From contig CP060761.1 in NCBI GenBank assembly GCA_023205875.1, forward strand, positions 1-64,000: DNA of 64,000 bases, in the 5' to 3' direction. How positions within the stretch are numbered: position 1 is the stretch's first letter; every line of letters begins with the position of its first letter. Origin of the DNA: Chloropicon primus (lineage: Eukaryota; Chlorophyta; Chloropicophyceae; Chloropicales; Chloropicaceae). Positions 44,950-53,648 of this stretch are shown here, one piece after another. The position numbers were made by a program, and so were the translations under genes. The notes beneath the pieces were generated by a model. It had not been told where the DNA came from, made no database searches, and saw nothing but the letters and a program-made list of their open reading frames with translations.

Positions 44950-45733
44950 TCAGATTTTGCCGAAGATGCTCTTCAGCAGGAGTTTCAAGGTCGTTCCCTT
45001 TGACCTCTTGTGCTTCCCGCCGAGCTGGTGGTGGTGCGCCTTTTCCCAGACCTTCATGTTGTGCTTCGAGGAGTCCGAGGGGCCCTCGCTGCTGTTGAAG
45101 GAGCTCCCCGACCCGATTCGGTCCAAAATTCTTTTCGTGGCTTGCACCTTTGCGAGCGGGAACTGCCTTTTCGCTCTCCTGTTGCCGAAGCGAGAGTGCT
45201 TGGGCAGCACTTTTGGCTTCTGCTTCTGCTGGCACGTGTGGACCGTCAAGCTGTCCAGGGATCTGGTGGCCGGGCGCGAGGAGTGAGTGTGAAGCAAGGT
45301 CAGGTCAGGCCGTCAGCAAAAAGGAAAAAATATCAATCATGGGGGGAGAAAACCTCTGAGCTCAGAGTGATCTCACTCACTTTGCGCTGGAGTCCGAGTC
45401 CGAGTCCGAGTCGTCCCAATCGATGTGCTTCTTCTTGCTTTTCCGGTAGGAGAACCGCTGGCGACAGACCTCCTCGGCGTCGTTCTCCAATATCGACAGG
45501 TCCACGATCGTCGTCGTCGCCACCCCCCCGCCCTCGCCGCAGCCCTCGTCCCCGTTCTCCTCCTCCTCCTCGTCGAGATAGTACCTCGGGTCCCCCTCGT
45601 CATCCACTTCGTAGATGGTCGGCGGAATCTTGAGACTGACCCTGGACTTCTTCTTCCCGTATCTCCTGTGACTCCTCCTGGACCTCCCCCCCCGGCTCCT
45701 CCCCAGCCCCCCGTACCCCAGCTCCACCACCAT
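44950..45733 (-). CDS. Unknown two-exon protein, acidic then basic
   Basis: Not recognised. Exon 1 (45733-45381) codes 117 residues: an Arg/Gly-rich start, IPPTIYEVDDEGDPRYYLDE, an acidic run, IVDLSILENDAEEVC and a (DS)n tail. A canonical donor GTGAGT at 45380 and an acceptor CACCAG ending at 45263 remove 118 bp that contain three CTGAC or TGAC branch-like motifs. Exon 2 (45262-44950) continues in frame with SLDSLTVHTCQQKQ and ends KHKRSKGTTLKLLLKSIFGKI-like, strongly basic. The joined exons total 666 bases (221 residues), divisible by three with a single stop. Composition suggests a nuclear or nucleolar protein, but this is inference only. It is divergent from eIF3d and convergent with KAS III. 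Confidence 0.68.
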
Positions 45734-46097
45734 ACTCCCCCCCACCGATGATGCACGACCCCTTGCCGTTGGAACCAGAGAGGAGATGTTGATGTTGTTT
45801 GTTTGTGAGAGAGGTGGAACCTTTGTGTGGAACCCGGATCCCAGGAGCGCAGCGCTCAGGACGTTCCCCTCCCTTTCCTTCGATCGACTTGGACTAGAAC
45901 TCCTCTCCTCTACTCCCTCCCCTCCCCCCTGGCGAGCGTTAATTCCTAAACCCTAAATTAAAACCTAAAACCTCACATTTGAGTGTACCATTTTGGGGTG
46001 GCGGCTGAGGGCGAGGAGCGGAGCGAACCCTTGGCGGTGCGCACACACACGGCGCAGAGAGAGAGACAGAGAGAGGAGAGAAGAGAAGAGGGATAGG
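45734..46097. promoter_or_regulatory. Bidirectional promoter gap with telo-box
   Basis: This 364-bp gap lies between divergent start codons. It carries AAACCCTAAA (45948-45957), followed by AAAACCTAAAACC, about 140 bases before the eIF3d ATG. AAACCCTAA is the plant telo-box, a known element of promoters of translation-machinery genes. The finding agrees with the identity of the right-hand gene. Confidence 0.6.
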
Positions 46098-47804
46098 ATG
46101 AGCAGGTTTGCGGTGCCTGAGGTGCCCTTCAACGAGGGAGGGTGGGGACCGTGCACCCTGCCGGCGCACTTGAAGGACGTGCCGTACGCACCGTATGGAA
46201 AGAACGACAAGATAGGGAGGGTGGCGGACTGGACGAGCAGTGGAAGGGACCACCACCACCACCACGGAGGAAAGTACGACAAGAGGAGGGAGAAGGAGAG
46301 GCAGGAGGAGTCCGCCATCGCGGCGAGCGTGTTCGGGTACGGGGCCTTCCAGACCGAGGAGGAGGACTCGTTCTCCTTGGTGGACAACAGGCCTACGTAC
46401 AAGCCGAGGTACGGCAGGAGGCCACAGAAGTACGTGAGCAGGAGGGAGAGGGAGAAGGAGAGGGAGGAGAAGATCAAGTTGCAGGGAGGGCCGGCCGCCC
46501 AGGCCGCCAAACTCCAGAGGCCAAAGAGGAAGGAGAACTGGAACTACTACCACAGGGACCAGAACCGATACAAGTACGCGGCCTCGGTGGACATCCGACC
46601 CGAGTGGACCGTGCTGGAGCAGATCCAGCTCAGCAGCCTGAACAAGCTCAGCTTGCGCGCCGGAGAGGGCAAGGAGATCACGAGGTGCGGGACCCTGGCG
46701 TTCTACGACAAGACGTACGACCGCGTCACCCCGCGCACGGAGAAGGCCCTGAGGAAGCAGGTGCCCTACCTGACGCCCAACGTCACGGCGTCCGAGGACC
46801 CCGTTTTCCAGAAGCACAAGGACGGAAGCGTCAAGGCGGAGGGCGCGGACGGAAGCGGGGAAGGTAGGACCACCGTGTACGCCACGGACATGGTCCTGGC
46901 GACTCTGATGTGCGCCCCAAGGAGCGTCTACTCTTGGGACATTTTGGTGAAGAAGGAGGGCGGAGCCATCTACCTGGACAAGCGAACCGGGGGGGTGATC
47001 GACGAGACCACCGTGAGCGAGACCTCCCCCGAGCCCATCGCCCCGGACAAGGAGAGCATCAACGGCCATTTCAAGCTCTGCAAGGAGGCCACGATGATCA
47101 ACACCGTGTTCCCCATGCAGGTCCTCAAGACGCAGGACGGGGCCACGTACGACATGGGAAGCAAGAGCCCCTTCGCGCCGGAGAACCAGCCCTCGACCAA
47201 GGGCCACGTGTACAAGAGCTGGCCCCTGGGCGACAAGTACGAGGTCGTGGTGAGGTGCGACGTGGACGGAGTGATGGAGAGCAAGGGCCAGACGGTGCTG
47301 GCCAACTTCAGAGCCCTCAACGAGTTCGACCCCAGGATCACCGGGGTCGACTGGAGGCAGAAGATCGAGAACCAGAGGGGAGCCGTCCTGGCGACGGAGC
47401 TCAAGAACAACTCCAACAAGCTCTCCAAGTGGACCGCGCAGGCCGTCTTGGGCGGCGTCGAGGTCCTCAAGCTCGGGTACGTCGCGAGGACCCACCACAA
47501 GGACAACAAGAGGCACGCGATCATCGGCACGCAGAGCTTCAAGCCGAAGGACTTTGCGAACCAGATCAACTTGAAGGAGGACAGCTGCTGGGGCATTATC
47601 CACGCCTTTTTGGACCTGCTCGACAAGATGGAGGACGGCACCTTCCTCATCTTCAAGGACCCCAACAGGCCCATCGTCAGAATTTACGAGACCCCCGCCA
47701 CCGCCTTCGTCTCGAATTACACGGAGGAGTACATCCCAGAGAACGAGCAGGCCCTTCCCTCCCAGGACAACGCCGACAAGGAGGACAAGGAGGACGACGT
47801 CTAA
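46098..47804 (+). CDS. EIF3D: Translation initiation factor eIF3 subunit D
   Basis: 568 residues, close to the 548 of human eIF3d. The N-terminus MSRFAVPEVPFNEGGWGPC and YAPYGKNDKIGRVADWTS match the family start, which settles ATG 46098 over an upstream non-ATG extension. Conserved blocks follow: EWTVLEQIQLSSLNKLS, TYDRVTPRTEK, VLATLMCAPRSVYSWDI (start of the cap-binding fold), SWPLGDKYEVVVRCDVDG, YVARTHHKDNKRHAIIGTQ and PKDFANQINLKEDSCWGI. The protein is the peripheral eIF3 subunit that touches the mRNA entry channel and can bind the 5' cap of selected mRNAs. A Lys/Asp-rich C-terminal tail ends the chain. The gene is intronless with strong G/C-ending codon preference. Confidence 0.97.
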   Translation: MSRFAVPEVPFNEGGWGPCTLPAHLKDVPYAPYGKNDKIGRVADWTSSGRDHHHHHGGKYDKRREKERQEESAIAASVFGYGAFQTEEEDSFSLVDNRPTYKPRYGRRPQKYVSRREREKEREEKIKLQGGPAAQAAKLQRPKRKENWNYYHRDQNRYKYAASVDIRPEWTVLEQIQLSSLNKLSLRAGEGKEITRCGTLAFYDKTYDRVTPRTEKALRKQVPYLTPNVTASEDPVFQKHKDGSVKAEGADGSGEGRTTVYATDMVLATLMCAPRSVYSWDILVKKEGGAIYLDKRTGGVIDETTVSETSPEPIAPDKESINGHFKLCKEATMINTVFPMQVLKTQDGATYDMGSKSPFAPENQPSTKGHVYKSWPLGDKYEVVVRCDVDGVMESKGQTVLANFRALNEFDPRITGVDWRQKIENQRGAVLATELKNNSNKLSKWTAQAVLGGVEVLKLGYVARTHHKDNKRHAIIGTQSFKPKDFANQINLKEDSCWGIIHAFLDLLDKMEDGTFLIFKDPNRPIVRIYETPATAFVSNYTEEYIPENEQALPSQDNADKEDKEDDV

Positions 47805-47940
47805 GGTTGTTGGATGTTTGGTGAGCGAGCGAGGGAAAGGAGAGGAAGCGAGCAAGGTGATAGGAGATGATTGTCGACGCGCGTTATTTGCGCTACACGA
47901 AAACACCTTTTGCTTTTAATTTATCGTTTCCCCCCCTATC

Positions 47941-48666
47941 TCATATGAGGTAAATGTCGTGGCTGGAGCACATGATGCAGTTCTGGTCCTGGAGGACGCT
48001 CAGGCAAGTCCTCAGGTCCTCCTCGGAGACCTTTCCCCCCGCCAGCGCGATGCCCCCCCGGGGTCCGGACCGGTTGACCAGGGCGTGGAGGTTGCGAATG
48101 GTGCACACGTCGGCCCTCTCCCGCAAGAAGTAGTCCGCGAGCGTCTTCTGGACGAGCTCCACGACCTTCTGCAAGTCCGCCTCGCTGCTGGCCTCCCGAG
48201 AGTCCCTCTCGGTCTCCTCGCGCCCCTCCCCCTGACCCTCCGCCTCCGGCTGCTGCCTCCTCCTCTGCTTCTCCAGGCGAATCTTCCTGCTCCTCAGCTT
48301 GGCGACCCTCTGCTGCCTCGTGAGCGGGTACGTGAAGTCCCCGTAGCCGTAGAGGTGCTGCCCATTGCGCTTGAGAGCGAACAGGACGTCCGTCGTGCTC
48401 ACGGTGTACCTCCCCGCGTGCTCCACCAGCAGGACCAAGTCCTTGAGGATCTTCTCCAGGTACTTCCTCAAGCAGATCCTGGTCTCCTCGTACACGCCCT
48501 TGCTTATGCGTTTCACCCCGCCCTTGCGTGCGAGCCTCCTTATGCTCGGCGTCCCGATCCTCGCCGCCTCCTGGGCCCTCCACTTCCCCAAGACCCTCCG
48601 CTTCAACCCCTGCGAGACCGCCACACCGGCAGGACTCTTCTCCCCACCTCCCTTGCTCCCCACCAT
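47941..48666 (-). CDS. Histone H4-fold protein fused to an MCM3-like C-terminal winged helix
   Basis: 241 residues from ATG 48666. Residues about 36-109 align with histone H4 almost throughout: PSIRRLARKGGVKRIS, YEETR, LEKILKDLVLLVEHAGRYTV and DVLFALKRNGQHLYGYGD. The tail is shortened and unlike H4 (SKGGGEKSPAGVAVSQ). A basic linker (about 115-140) and an acidic linker (to 165) lead to a second domain, residues about 165-241. It ends LQDQNCIMCSSHDIYLI and closely follows the last 60 or so residues of MCM3, whose ending is MQDDNQVMVSEGIIFLI in animals. H4 is normally 103 residues with nothing after YGFGG. A chromatin or replication-origin role is inferred from the two halves. The frame is continuous, so the fusion is not a splicing artefact. 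A perfect inverted E2F-like pair lies upstream. Confidence 0.88.
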   Translation of the reverse strand: MVGSKGGGEKSPAGVAVSQGLKRRVLGKWRAQEAARIGTPSIRRLARKGGVKRISKGVYEETRICLRKYLEKILKDLVLLVEHAGRYTVSTTDVLFALKRNGQHLYGYGDFTYPLTRQQRVAKLRSRKIRLEKQRRRQQPEAEGQGEGREETERDSREASSEADLQKVVELVQKTLADYFLRERADVCTIRNLHALVNRSGPRGGIALAGGKVSEEDLRTCLSVLQDQNCIMCSSHDIYLI

Positions 48667-49281
48667 CCCCTCCGTGTCTGAACAAGCAAACCAAACCAAA
48701 CCAAACCAAACCACCAAGCAACGCCGCTCGCTCCCTCCTCTTCTCTTCTGTTCCTTCCCGCCACTTTTTTTTTCTCTGTTTTTTTTTTCTTTTGGCGGGA
48801 AGGTACCCGTTCTTGATGTAACCCCTCGTACACTCAGAGAGGGAGGAGTAACGCTCGCCCCGCGCCAACTTCATTTTGAATTGACAGAACATCACGACGA
48901 CGAGGACCACCACGACCAGGACCACCACCACGAGGACGAGGACGAGGACGAGGTGAGAGGCGACGTAAGACACGCCATGGGCTGATCCCTCCCTGTCTCT
49001 GTCTCTGTCTCTGTCTCTGTCTCTCTTTCGTTTCGTTTCGTCTCGTCTCGTCACCGAAGCGGAGGCGGAGGCGGAGGACATGGACAGGACAGAAACCCAT
49101 CGATCGATTGATTGATTGATTTCGTCATGATGGAGGATGGTTTGCTTCCTTCCTTCCTTCCTTCCTTTCCTTCCTTTTCTCTTTGGGCGCTGACACCGTT
49201 TTCGTTTTGACACATGGACACACGCGCAGCAGAGTTTCGTTTTAGGCTTGGGAGTCGACACAACAAAGAGACAGAGAAGAG
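48667..49281. other. Divergent promoter gap, H4-fold / coiled-coil genes
   Basis: This 615-bp gap contains the E2F pair, and simple repeats: GAGGAC/CACCACGA triplets (48895-48955), (GTCTCT)n (about 48993-49025), (GATT)n (49105-49120) and (TTCC)n (49146-49175). Also present is CAAACCAAACCAAACC (about 48688-48711) in the leader of the minus-strand gene. No gene was found. Confidence 0.55.
48753..48803. promoter_or_regulatory. Inverted pair of E2F-type sites
   Basis: CCTTCCCGCCA (48753-48763) and TGGCGGGAAGG (48793-48803) form a perfect 11-bp inverted repeat around a poly-T stretch. Both contain the E2F core TTCCCGCC/GGCGGGAA. They lie 87-137 bases upstream of the H4-fold start codon. E2F controls histone and MCM genes in plants and animals, so placement and gene identity support each other. 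Confidence 0.65.
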
Positions 49282-49869
49282 ATGTTTCGCGCTTTGATTG
49301 CGGTGAGCGTGGCGACGATCGCGGGCCTGTTCCGCAAGTGCAAGCAGATGCACGCCGAACTCCAAAAGAGCAGGGGTGACGTCCTGGCGCTGGAGCAGAA
49401 GATGGAGACGCTCTCGACGACGAACGGCAACATGGAGAGGATGAGGGAGGAGGCGGAGGCGAACTTCTTCGAGCAGCTCAGGCAGCTCAAGTCCGAGTTC
49501 GAAGACGAGTGGCTCCTGAGGGAGAGGGAGTGGCAGAACAAGCTGTCGAGCAAGGAGGAGGACGCGCAGCAGAGGCTGGTGGAAATCTCCAGCTGGCAGT
49601 CCGAGCTGTCCAGGCTGAGAACGGAAGCCATCGCCATCAGGAGCGCCATCGAGAAGGTGAGGAGCAGGTCGACCTCGCCCGGGAGGTCCGAGACGAACGA
49701 CTCCGTCTCCCTCATCTCCGAGTCCGTCGTCAGCGACATCTCCAACAAGGAGAACGGGAGCGCGTTCCAGAGCAACCCCGACAAGTCCTCTCTCCACCCC
49801 GCGGCGGACACCGCCGGCAGCGCGTACAGGGGGGATCCCCTCAAGGGGTCCAACGGGCTCCGGGCCTGA
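49282..49869 (+). CDS. Coiled-coil protein with N-terminal hydrophobic segment, unknown
   Basis: Not recognised. It has 195 residues from ATG 49282. Residues 3-16 (RALIAVSVATIAGLF) are hydrophobic and could be a short membrane anchor or signal anchor. Residues about 20-125 are heptad-like and rich in Glu, Gln, Lys and Leu (ALEQKMETLSTTNGNMERMR, WLLREREWQNKLSSKEEDAQ), indicating a long coiled coil. The C-terminal third is Ser-rich with RSTSPGRS and SDISNKENGS, the latter holding a KEN motif of the kind read by the anaphase-promoting complex. The gene is intronless and divergent from the H4-fold gene. Function is unknown; a tether or cytoskeletal linker would fit the layout. Confidence 0.65.
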   Translation: MFRALIAVSVATIAGLFRKCKQMHAELQKSRGDVLALEQKMETLSTTNGNMERMREEAEANFFEQLRQLKSEFEDEWLLREREWQNKLSSKEEDAQQRLVEISSWQSELSRLRTEAIAIRSAIEKVRSRSTSPGRSETNDSVSLISESVVSDISNKENGSAFQSNPDKSSLHPAADTAGSAYRGDPLKGSNGLRA

Positions 49870-50040
49870 GGGAGCCGCAGCACGTTGAACGGAAGCCGCC
49901 CCCGCCCGATGGGACGAGGAGGGAGCGAGCAAGCAAGGACAAGTTTTTCTGCTTTTACTTCGCAGCAGCAGCAGGAAGACGCAAGACACTTTTCTCCTCG
50001 TCGTTCTTTTCATTACAGGAGCGATAAAGAATTGGGAATG

Positions 50041-50069
50041 AAAGTGCGGCTCTACGAAGCCGCTGCTTT
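50041..50069 (+). other. Hairpin followed by a T run
   Basis: GCGGCT (50046-50051) and AGCCGC (50058-50063) pair around a six-base loop, extended by AAAG/CTTT with mismatches, and are followed by TATAAAATTTTTT. It lies between two convergent genes and may mark RNA 3'-end formation. No RNA gene family was recognised. Confidence 0.35.
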
Positions 50070-50142
50070 ATAAAATTTTTTCCACCCCTCCTTCCCTAAG
50101 ACCGAGGCCACGCCTCAGCCGTGCGCCGCTTCCCCCCGCCGC

Positions 50143-50721
50143 TTAGTTGGAGGCATAGAACTGAGCCAGGAACCCGCTGGGCGGCGCCTTTGTCTTCCAG
50201 GGGTCGTGCATCACGACGTACTTGGTGATCTGGCAGAGCAAAGCAGAGAGTAAGGCGGCGTATTGTTGTCAGTAGTCCGAATCCAGCACGGCAGTCCAAC
50301 GCGTTGTCGTTTCTTTACTCACCACGTGGTGCCTCTGCTTGTGCATTCGAAGAAGGAGCCTGAGCTCCTCGTCCCCTTTGTGTACCATGACGTTTATTTT
50401 CTGCACAACAACAAGGCCAAGGAGTGCCACCACCCATTCCCAAGAGCAAAGCAAAGCAAGGAGAGAAGAAGGGAGGGCAAAGAGTCCGTCAGTGGTTCAC
50501 TTCACTTCACTTCACTTGACTTGTATCCGCGGAGTCCCAATCTCCTTGGTTTGTTTTGGTGTTTTGCTTACGTTGAGGTCCTTTACGTGAGCGTTTTGAT
50601 AGAATATGTTCTTGACGCTGTTCTGCAAGGTTTTCATTGTAGTGAGTTCGTCCAACTTGTACATCTCCATAAGGGTCGGCAAGTACTTGCACACCGTACG
50701 ATAAAACCTCCTCGCAGCCAT
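50143..50721 (-). CDS. NDUFA6: Mitochondrial complex I LYR-motif subunit NDUFA6 (B14), three exons
   Basis: A 104-residue accessory subunit of NADH:ubiquinone oxidoreductase on the matrix side, belonging to the LYR family that binds acyl carrier protein. Exon 1 is 50721-50572 (50 codons, ARRFYRTVCKYLPTLMEMY, with FYR in the LYR position, ending QNAHVKDLN). Exon 2 is 50400-50323 (26 codons, INVMVHKGDEELRLLLRMHK, QRHHV). Exon 3 is 50229-50143 (TKYVVMHDPW, FLAQFYASN, TAA). Both introns (171 and 93 bp) are GT-AG, phase 0, with a CTGAC motif. The order NAHVxD, HKGxEEL, KQRHHV and FLxxFY matches plant and animal homologues. It is divergent from the SPOUT gene. Confidence 0.93.
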
Positions 50722-51205
50722 CACGACACGCAGTGTTCAGTGTTCAGTGTTCAGTGTTCCAACTAAAGTCCTCTTCCTCTTCCTCGTCGTCCTCTTCGTC
50801 CTCTTCGTCCTCGTCGTTGCGGGTGTTCTCCTCCTCTGTCTTGTGTTGTGTCTCGTTCTCGTTCTCGTTCGCGTCGTCGTTGGTCGTGTTGTGCGCGGCC
50901 GAGTTGCCCTTTTTGAGTGGGCCACCACACGACCACCACGAGAGCGGAGGACGACGACCGCGAGAGCGGAGGACGACGACCACGAGGAGGACGAGGAGGA
51001 GGGGGAGGTTCGCTTGGATCGGGAACACCTGCTGGAACACGACACAACACAACACACAACACACAGGACAGGTCAAGGCGAGGCGAGGCGAAGAGGAAGA
51101 GGAAAAGGAAGAGGGAGAGAGGGAGAGAGGGAGAGAGGGAGAGAGAGAGGAGTTTTATTTGTTGTTGGAGGAAGGGGTCTTAGCTCAGTGTAGCGTACGT
51201 GTAGC
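50722..51205. promoter_or_regulatory. Bidirectional promoter gap, NDUFA6 / SPOUT1
   Basis: This 484-bp gap holds four AGTGTTC heptamers (50731-50759), a CTC/GTC triplet-rich tract to about 50890, a duplicated CGAGAGCGGAGGACGACGAC (about 50940 and 50960), GA-rich sequence (51090-51155) and ACAACACA runs. No further exon was recognised. Confidence 0.5.
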
Positions 51206-52623
51206 ATGACCACGGGAAGAAAACAACAACAACAACACGACGAAACGGAAGACGGATTGGAAATGGACAAGGCGGAGGAGGGGAACAGGAGGTGAGGAAG
51301 GAGAATGAATGGAACTCCAAATCCAAATCCAATTCCAATTCCAGCTGGGAAAGACACTCACACATGTGTTGTGTTCTCAACTACCACTGGAAGAACTCCC
51401 TCTCATTCTCTCACTCGTGGTTTCTCCTGGTGATGGTGACTGACCGAATCTACCTCTCTCCCTCCCTCTCTCTCTCGTGTCTCTGTGTGTGTGTTGTCTC
51501 TGTCTCTGTCTCTTCCTCCTCCGCATCTTTTCCTTCTCGCAGAGGCGTGCCGTACACCGTGTCCATAGCCGTGTGCAGCTCCATGGTGGACAACGCGCAG
51601 TCCTTGGAGCTCGCTACGATGGTAAGTGCTGGCACGAGGCGCGCGAGGCAGTGTAGTGTAGGGGGGTCGTCGTTTTGGTGGTTTCTGACTTGGGTTTGCC
51701 GCTCCCTTTCTCTCGTTGCCTCGTTGTTGCAGCTTGCCGGCCAGGTGGCTCGGTGCGCCGGCATCTTTTGCGCGGACGAGGTCGTGGTGGTGGACGACTA
51801 CGGCCAGAAGGAGGAGGGGGACAAAACGGTGAGCAGCTGCGCCGCGTTCCTGGCCAGGGTGCTGCAGTACATGGAGACCCCCCAGTACCTGAGGAGGTCC
51901 CTCGTGCCCCAGCACCCCCACCTCAAGCACGTCGGGCTCCTGCCTCCGCTGAACGCGCCGCACCACCCGAGGTCGACCGAGTGGACCAAGTACAGGGAGG
52001 GCGTCGTTGTGGAGAGGGCCTCGACCAGCGACGGCGGGGAGGGGTTCTCCCTCGTGAACGTCGGCCTGGAGAAGCCCGTCAAGGTCCACAAGGTCCTTCC
52101 CGCGAACCAGAGGGTGACGGTGAGGCTCAAGGACAAGGGCTTCGAGGAGGCGGAGAAGGCCGGGGGGGACCACTACAGGGGGAAGGTCGTCAGCAGCCTG
52201 GAGCCCAGGTCGAGGAAGGGCTCCTTCTGGGGCTACAGCGTCCGGCTGGCGAGGGGTCTCCGCGAGGCGCTCCACGGCGGCCCGTGGGACTACGACCTGA
52301 AGATCGGCACCAGCGAGCGGGGGGAGGTCTTCGACCCCTCGAGGACGGACCTCCCGGGGTTCAGGCACCTCCTCGTGGTCTTCGGCGCGGTGGACGGCCT
52401 GGAGTTCGCGCTGAGGAACGATCGAAGGGGGATCGAGGCGACCGCCGAGGGCGGCGATCCCTCCGGGTTGTTCGACCTGTACCTGAACACGTGCCCGGCC
52501 CAGGGCACGCGGACGATCCGGGCGGAGGAGGCCATGGTGATCAGCATGTCCCTGCTGAGCACCAAGTTCCCCAAGTTTTTCGACAAGGACGCCGCCAACG
52601 CCACCGTTCCCCCCCAGGCCTAG
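51206..52623 (+). CDS. SPOUT1: SPOUT-domain RNA methyltransferase, SPOUT1/C9orf114 family, three exons
   Basis: A 351-residue protein: exon 1 is 51206-51291 (MTTGRKQQQQQ start), exon 2 is 51543-51621 (VPYTVSIAVCSSMVDNAQSL) and exon 3 is 51733-52623. Both introns (251 and 111 bp) are GT-AG with CTGAC; the second is a multiple of three and stays open, so only the protein family shows that it is removed. Family blocks include LAGQVARCAGIFCADEVVVV, MLQY-type VLQYMETPQYLRRSLVP, GLLPPLNAPHHPR, GKVVSSLEPRSRKGSFWGY, DLKIGTSERG, LVVFGAVDGLE and the knotted LYLNTCPAQGTRTIRAEEA. Human SPOUT1 (CENP-32) is a nucleolar and spindle-associated RNA methyltransferase; the target RNA here is unknown. The N-terminal region is shorter than in animals. 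Confidence 0.93.
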
Positions 52624-53594
52624 GATCGAGGGCGAGCCTCGAGACAAGTAAAGACAAGTAAAGGGCATTCCATCCTTTGAGGAAGAGGAAAGGAAGTCCA
52701 AAATCTTATCCTATCCTATTCTATTCTATCCTATTCTATTCTATCCTATTCTTTGTCGTGATTGAAGAGCCACCTCCTCTTTATGAAAATCCGCAGCCAA
52801 CAAGACCGGAAGCAAGCAAGCAAGCAAGAAAGCAAGGAAGGAAGGAAGGAAGGCGTTACATCTCCTCTTCCTCAGAGGAAAGGAAGTCCAAACCCTTATC
52901 CTACTCTTTGTCGTGATTGAAGAGCCACCTCCTCTTTATGAAAGTCCGCAGCCAGCCCACAAGACCGGAAGCAAGGAAGCAAGCAAGCAAGGAAGCAAGG
53001 AAGCAAGGAAGCAAGGAAGCAAGGAAGTCGGTCTGTGTGTGTGTGTGTGTGTGTCTTGTTTCGTGTGTCTTGTTTCGAGTGTCTGTTGGTGTTTGTTGGT
53101 GTTTTTTGATTACACTCCGCCGCCGCCTGTCGTGAGGGGATATCCTCGTCTCGTCCTCGTGTGGGTTCTATGGATGAGGCGTAGATATCGTACATTATCT
53201 CTTCCGTGATTCTCCTGGGGAGATTTGCCCCTCCGGCCAATGAAAATACACCACACCTCCAGACCCCCAGCCACAAACCAAACCAAACCAAACCAAACCT
53301 AACATAACCACACCGCCGCGACCAACACAAACACAAACACAAACACAAACACCAGAACCAAACAACAACACCGCGACCAGGACCACGACCACGACCAACA
53401 CCGCGACCTTGCGTTGGCGTTGGGGTGCTGCTCTTGTCTCTTTGTCTCTCTTGGGGAGGGAAGGGACGGGAGGGAGGGAGGAGGTTGGGGCGGGTTGGGT
53501 TGGGTTGGGTTGCTGCTTGTTTCGCTTTCGACAGGCGAGGAAGGGTACGGAGAACTCAACTCTCAAGTAGCGTTGCGAAGAACAAGACGATCGT

Positions 53595-53635
<41 letters not shown>

Positions 53636-53648
53636 GAACAACAACAAG
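52624..53648. other. Gene-free gap with an imperfect direct duplication
   Basis: This 1-kb gap contains two copies of a segment starting AGAGGAAAGGAAGTCCAAA, at 52684 and 52874, each followed by TTTGTCGTGATTGAAGAGCC (52752, 52907) and ending in GCAAGGAA-type runs. The first copy has an extra (CTATT)n expansion. Further on are (GT)n at 53034-53053, AAACC and ACAAAC repeats at 53278-53355, GGTTG runs, and an (AAC)n run (53596-53640) immediately before the next start codon. It must also hold the promoter of the glutamyl-tRNA reductase gene. Confidence 0.6.

Noticed and set aside
45939-47906. 655-codon minus frame over eIF3d
   Set aside because: Antisense shadow of eIF3d; no domain, Val/Leu/Arg-rich.
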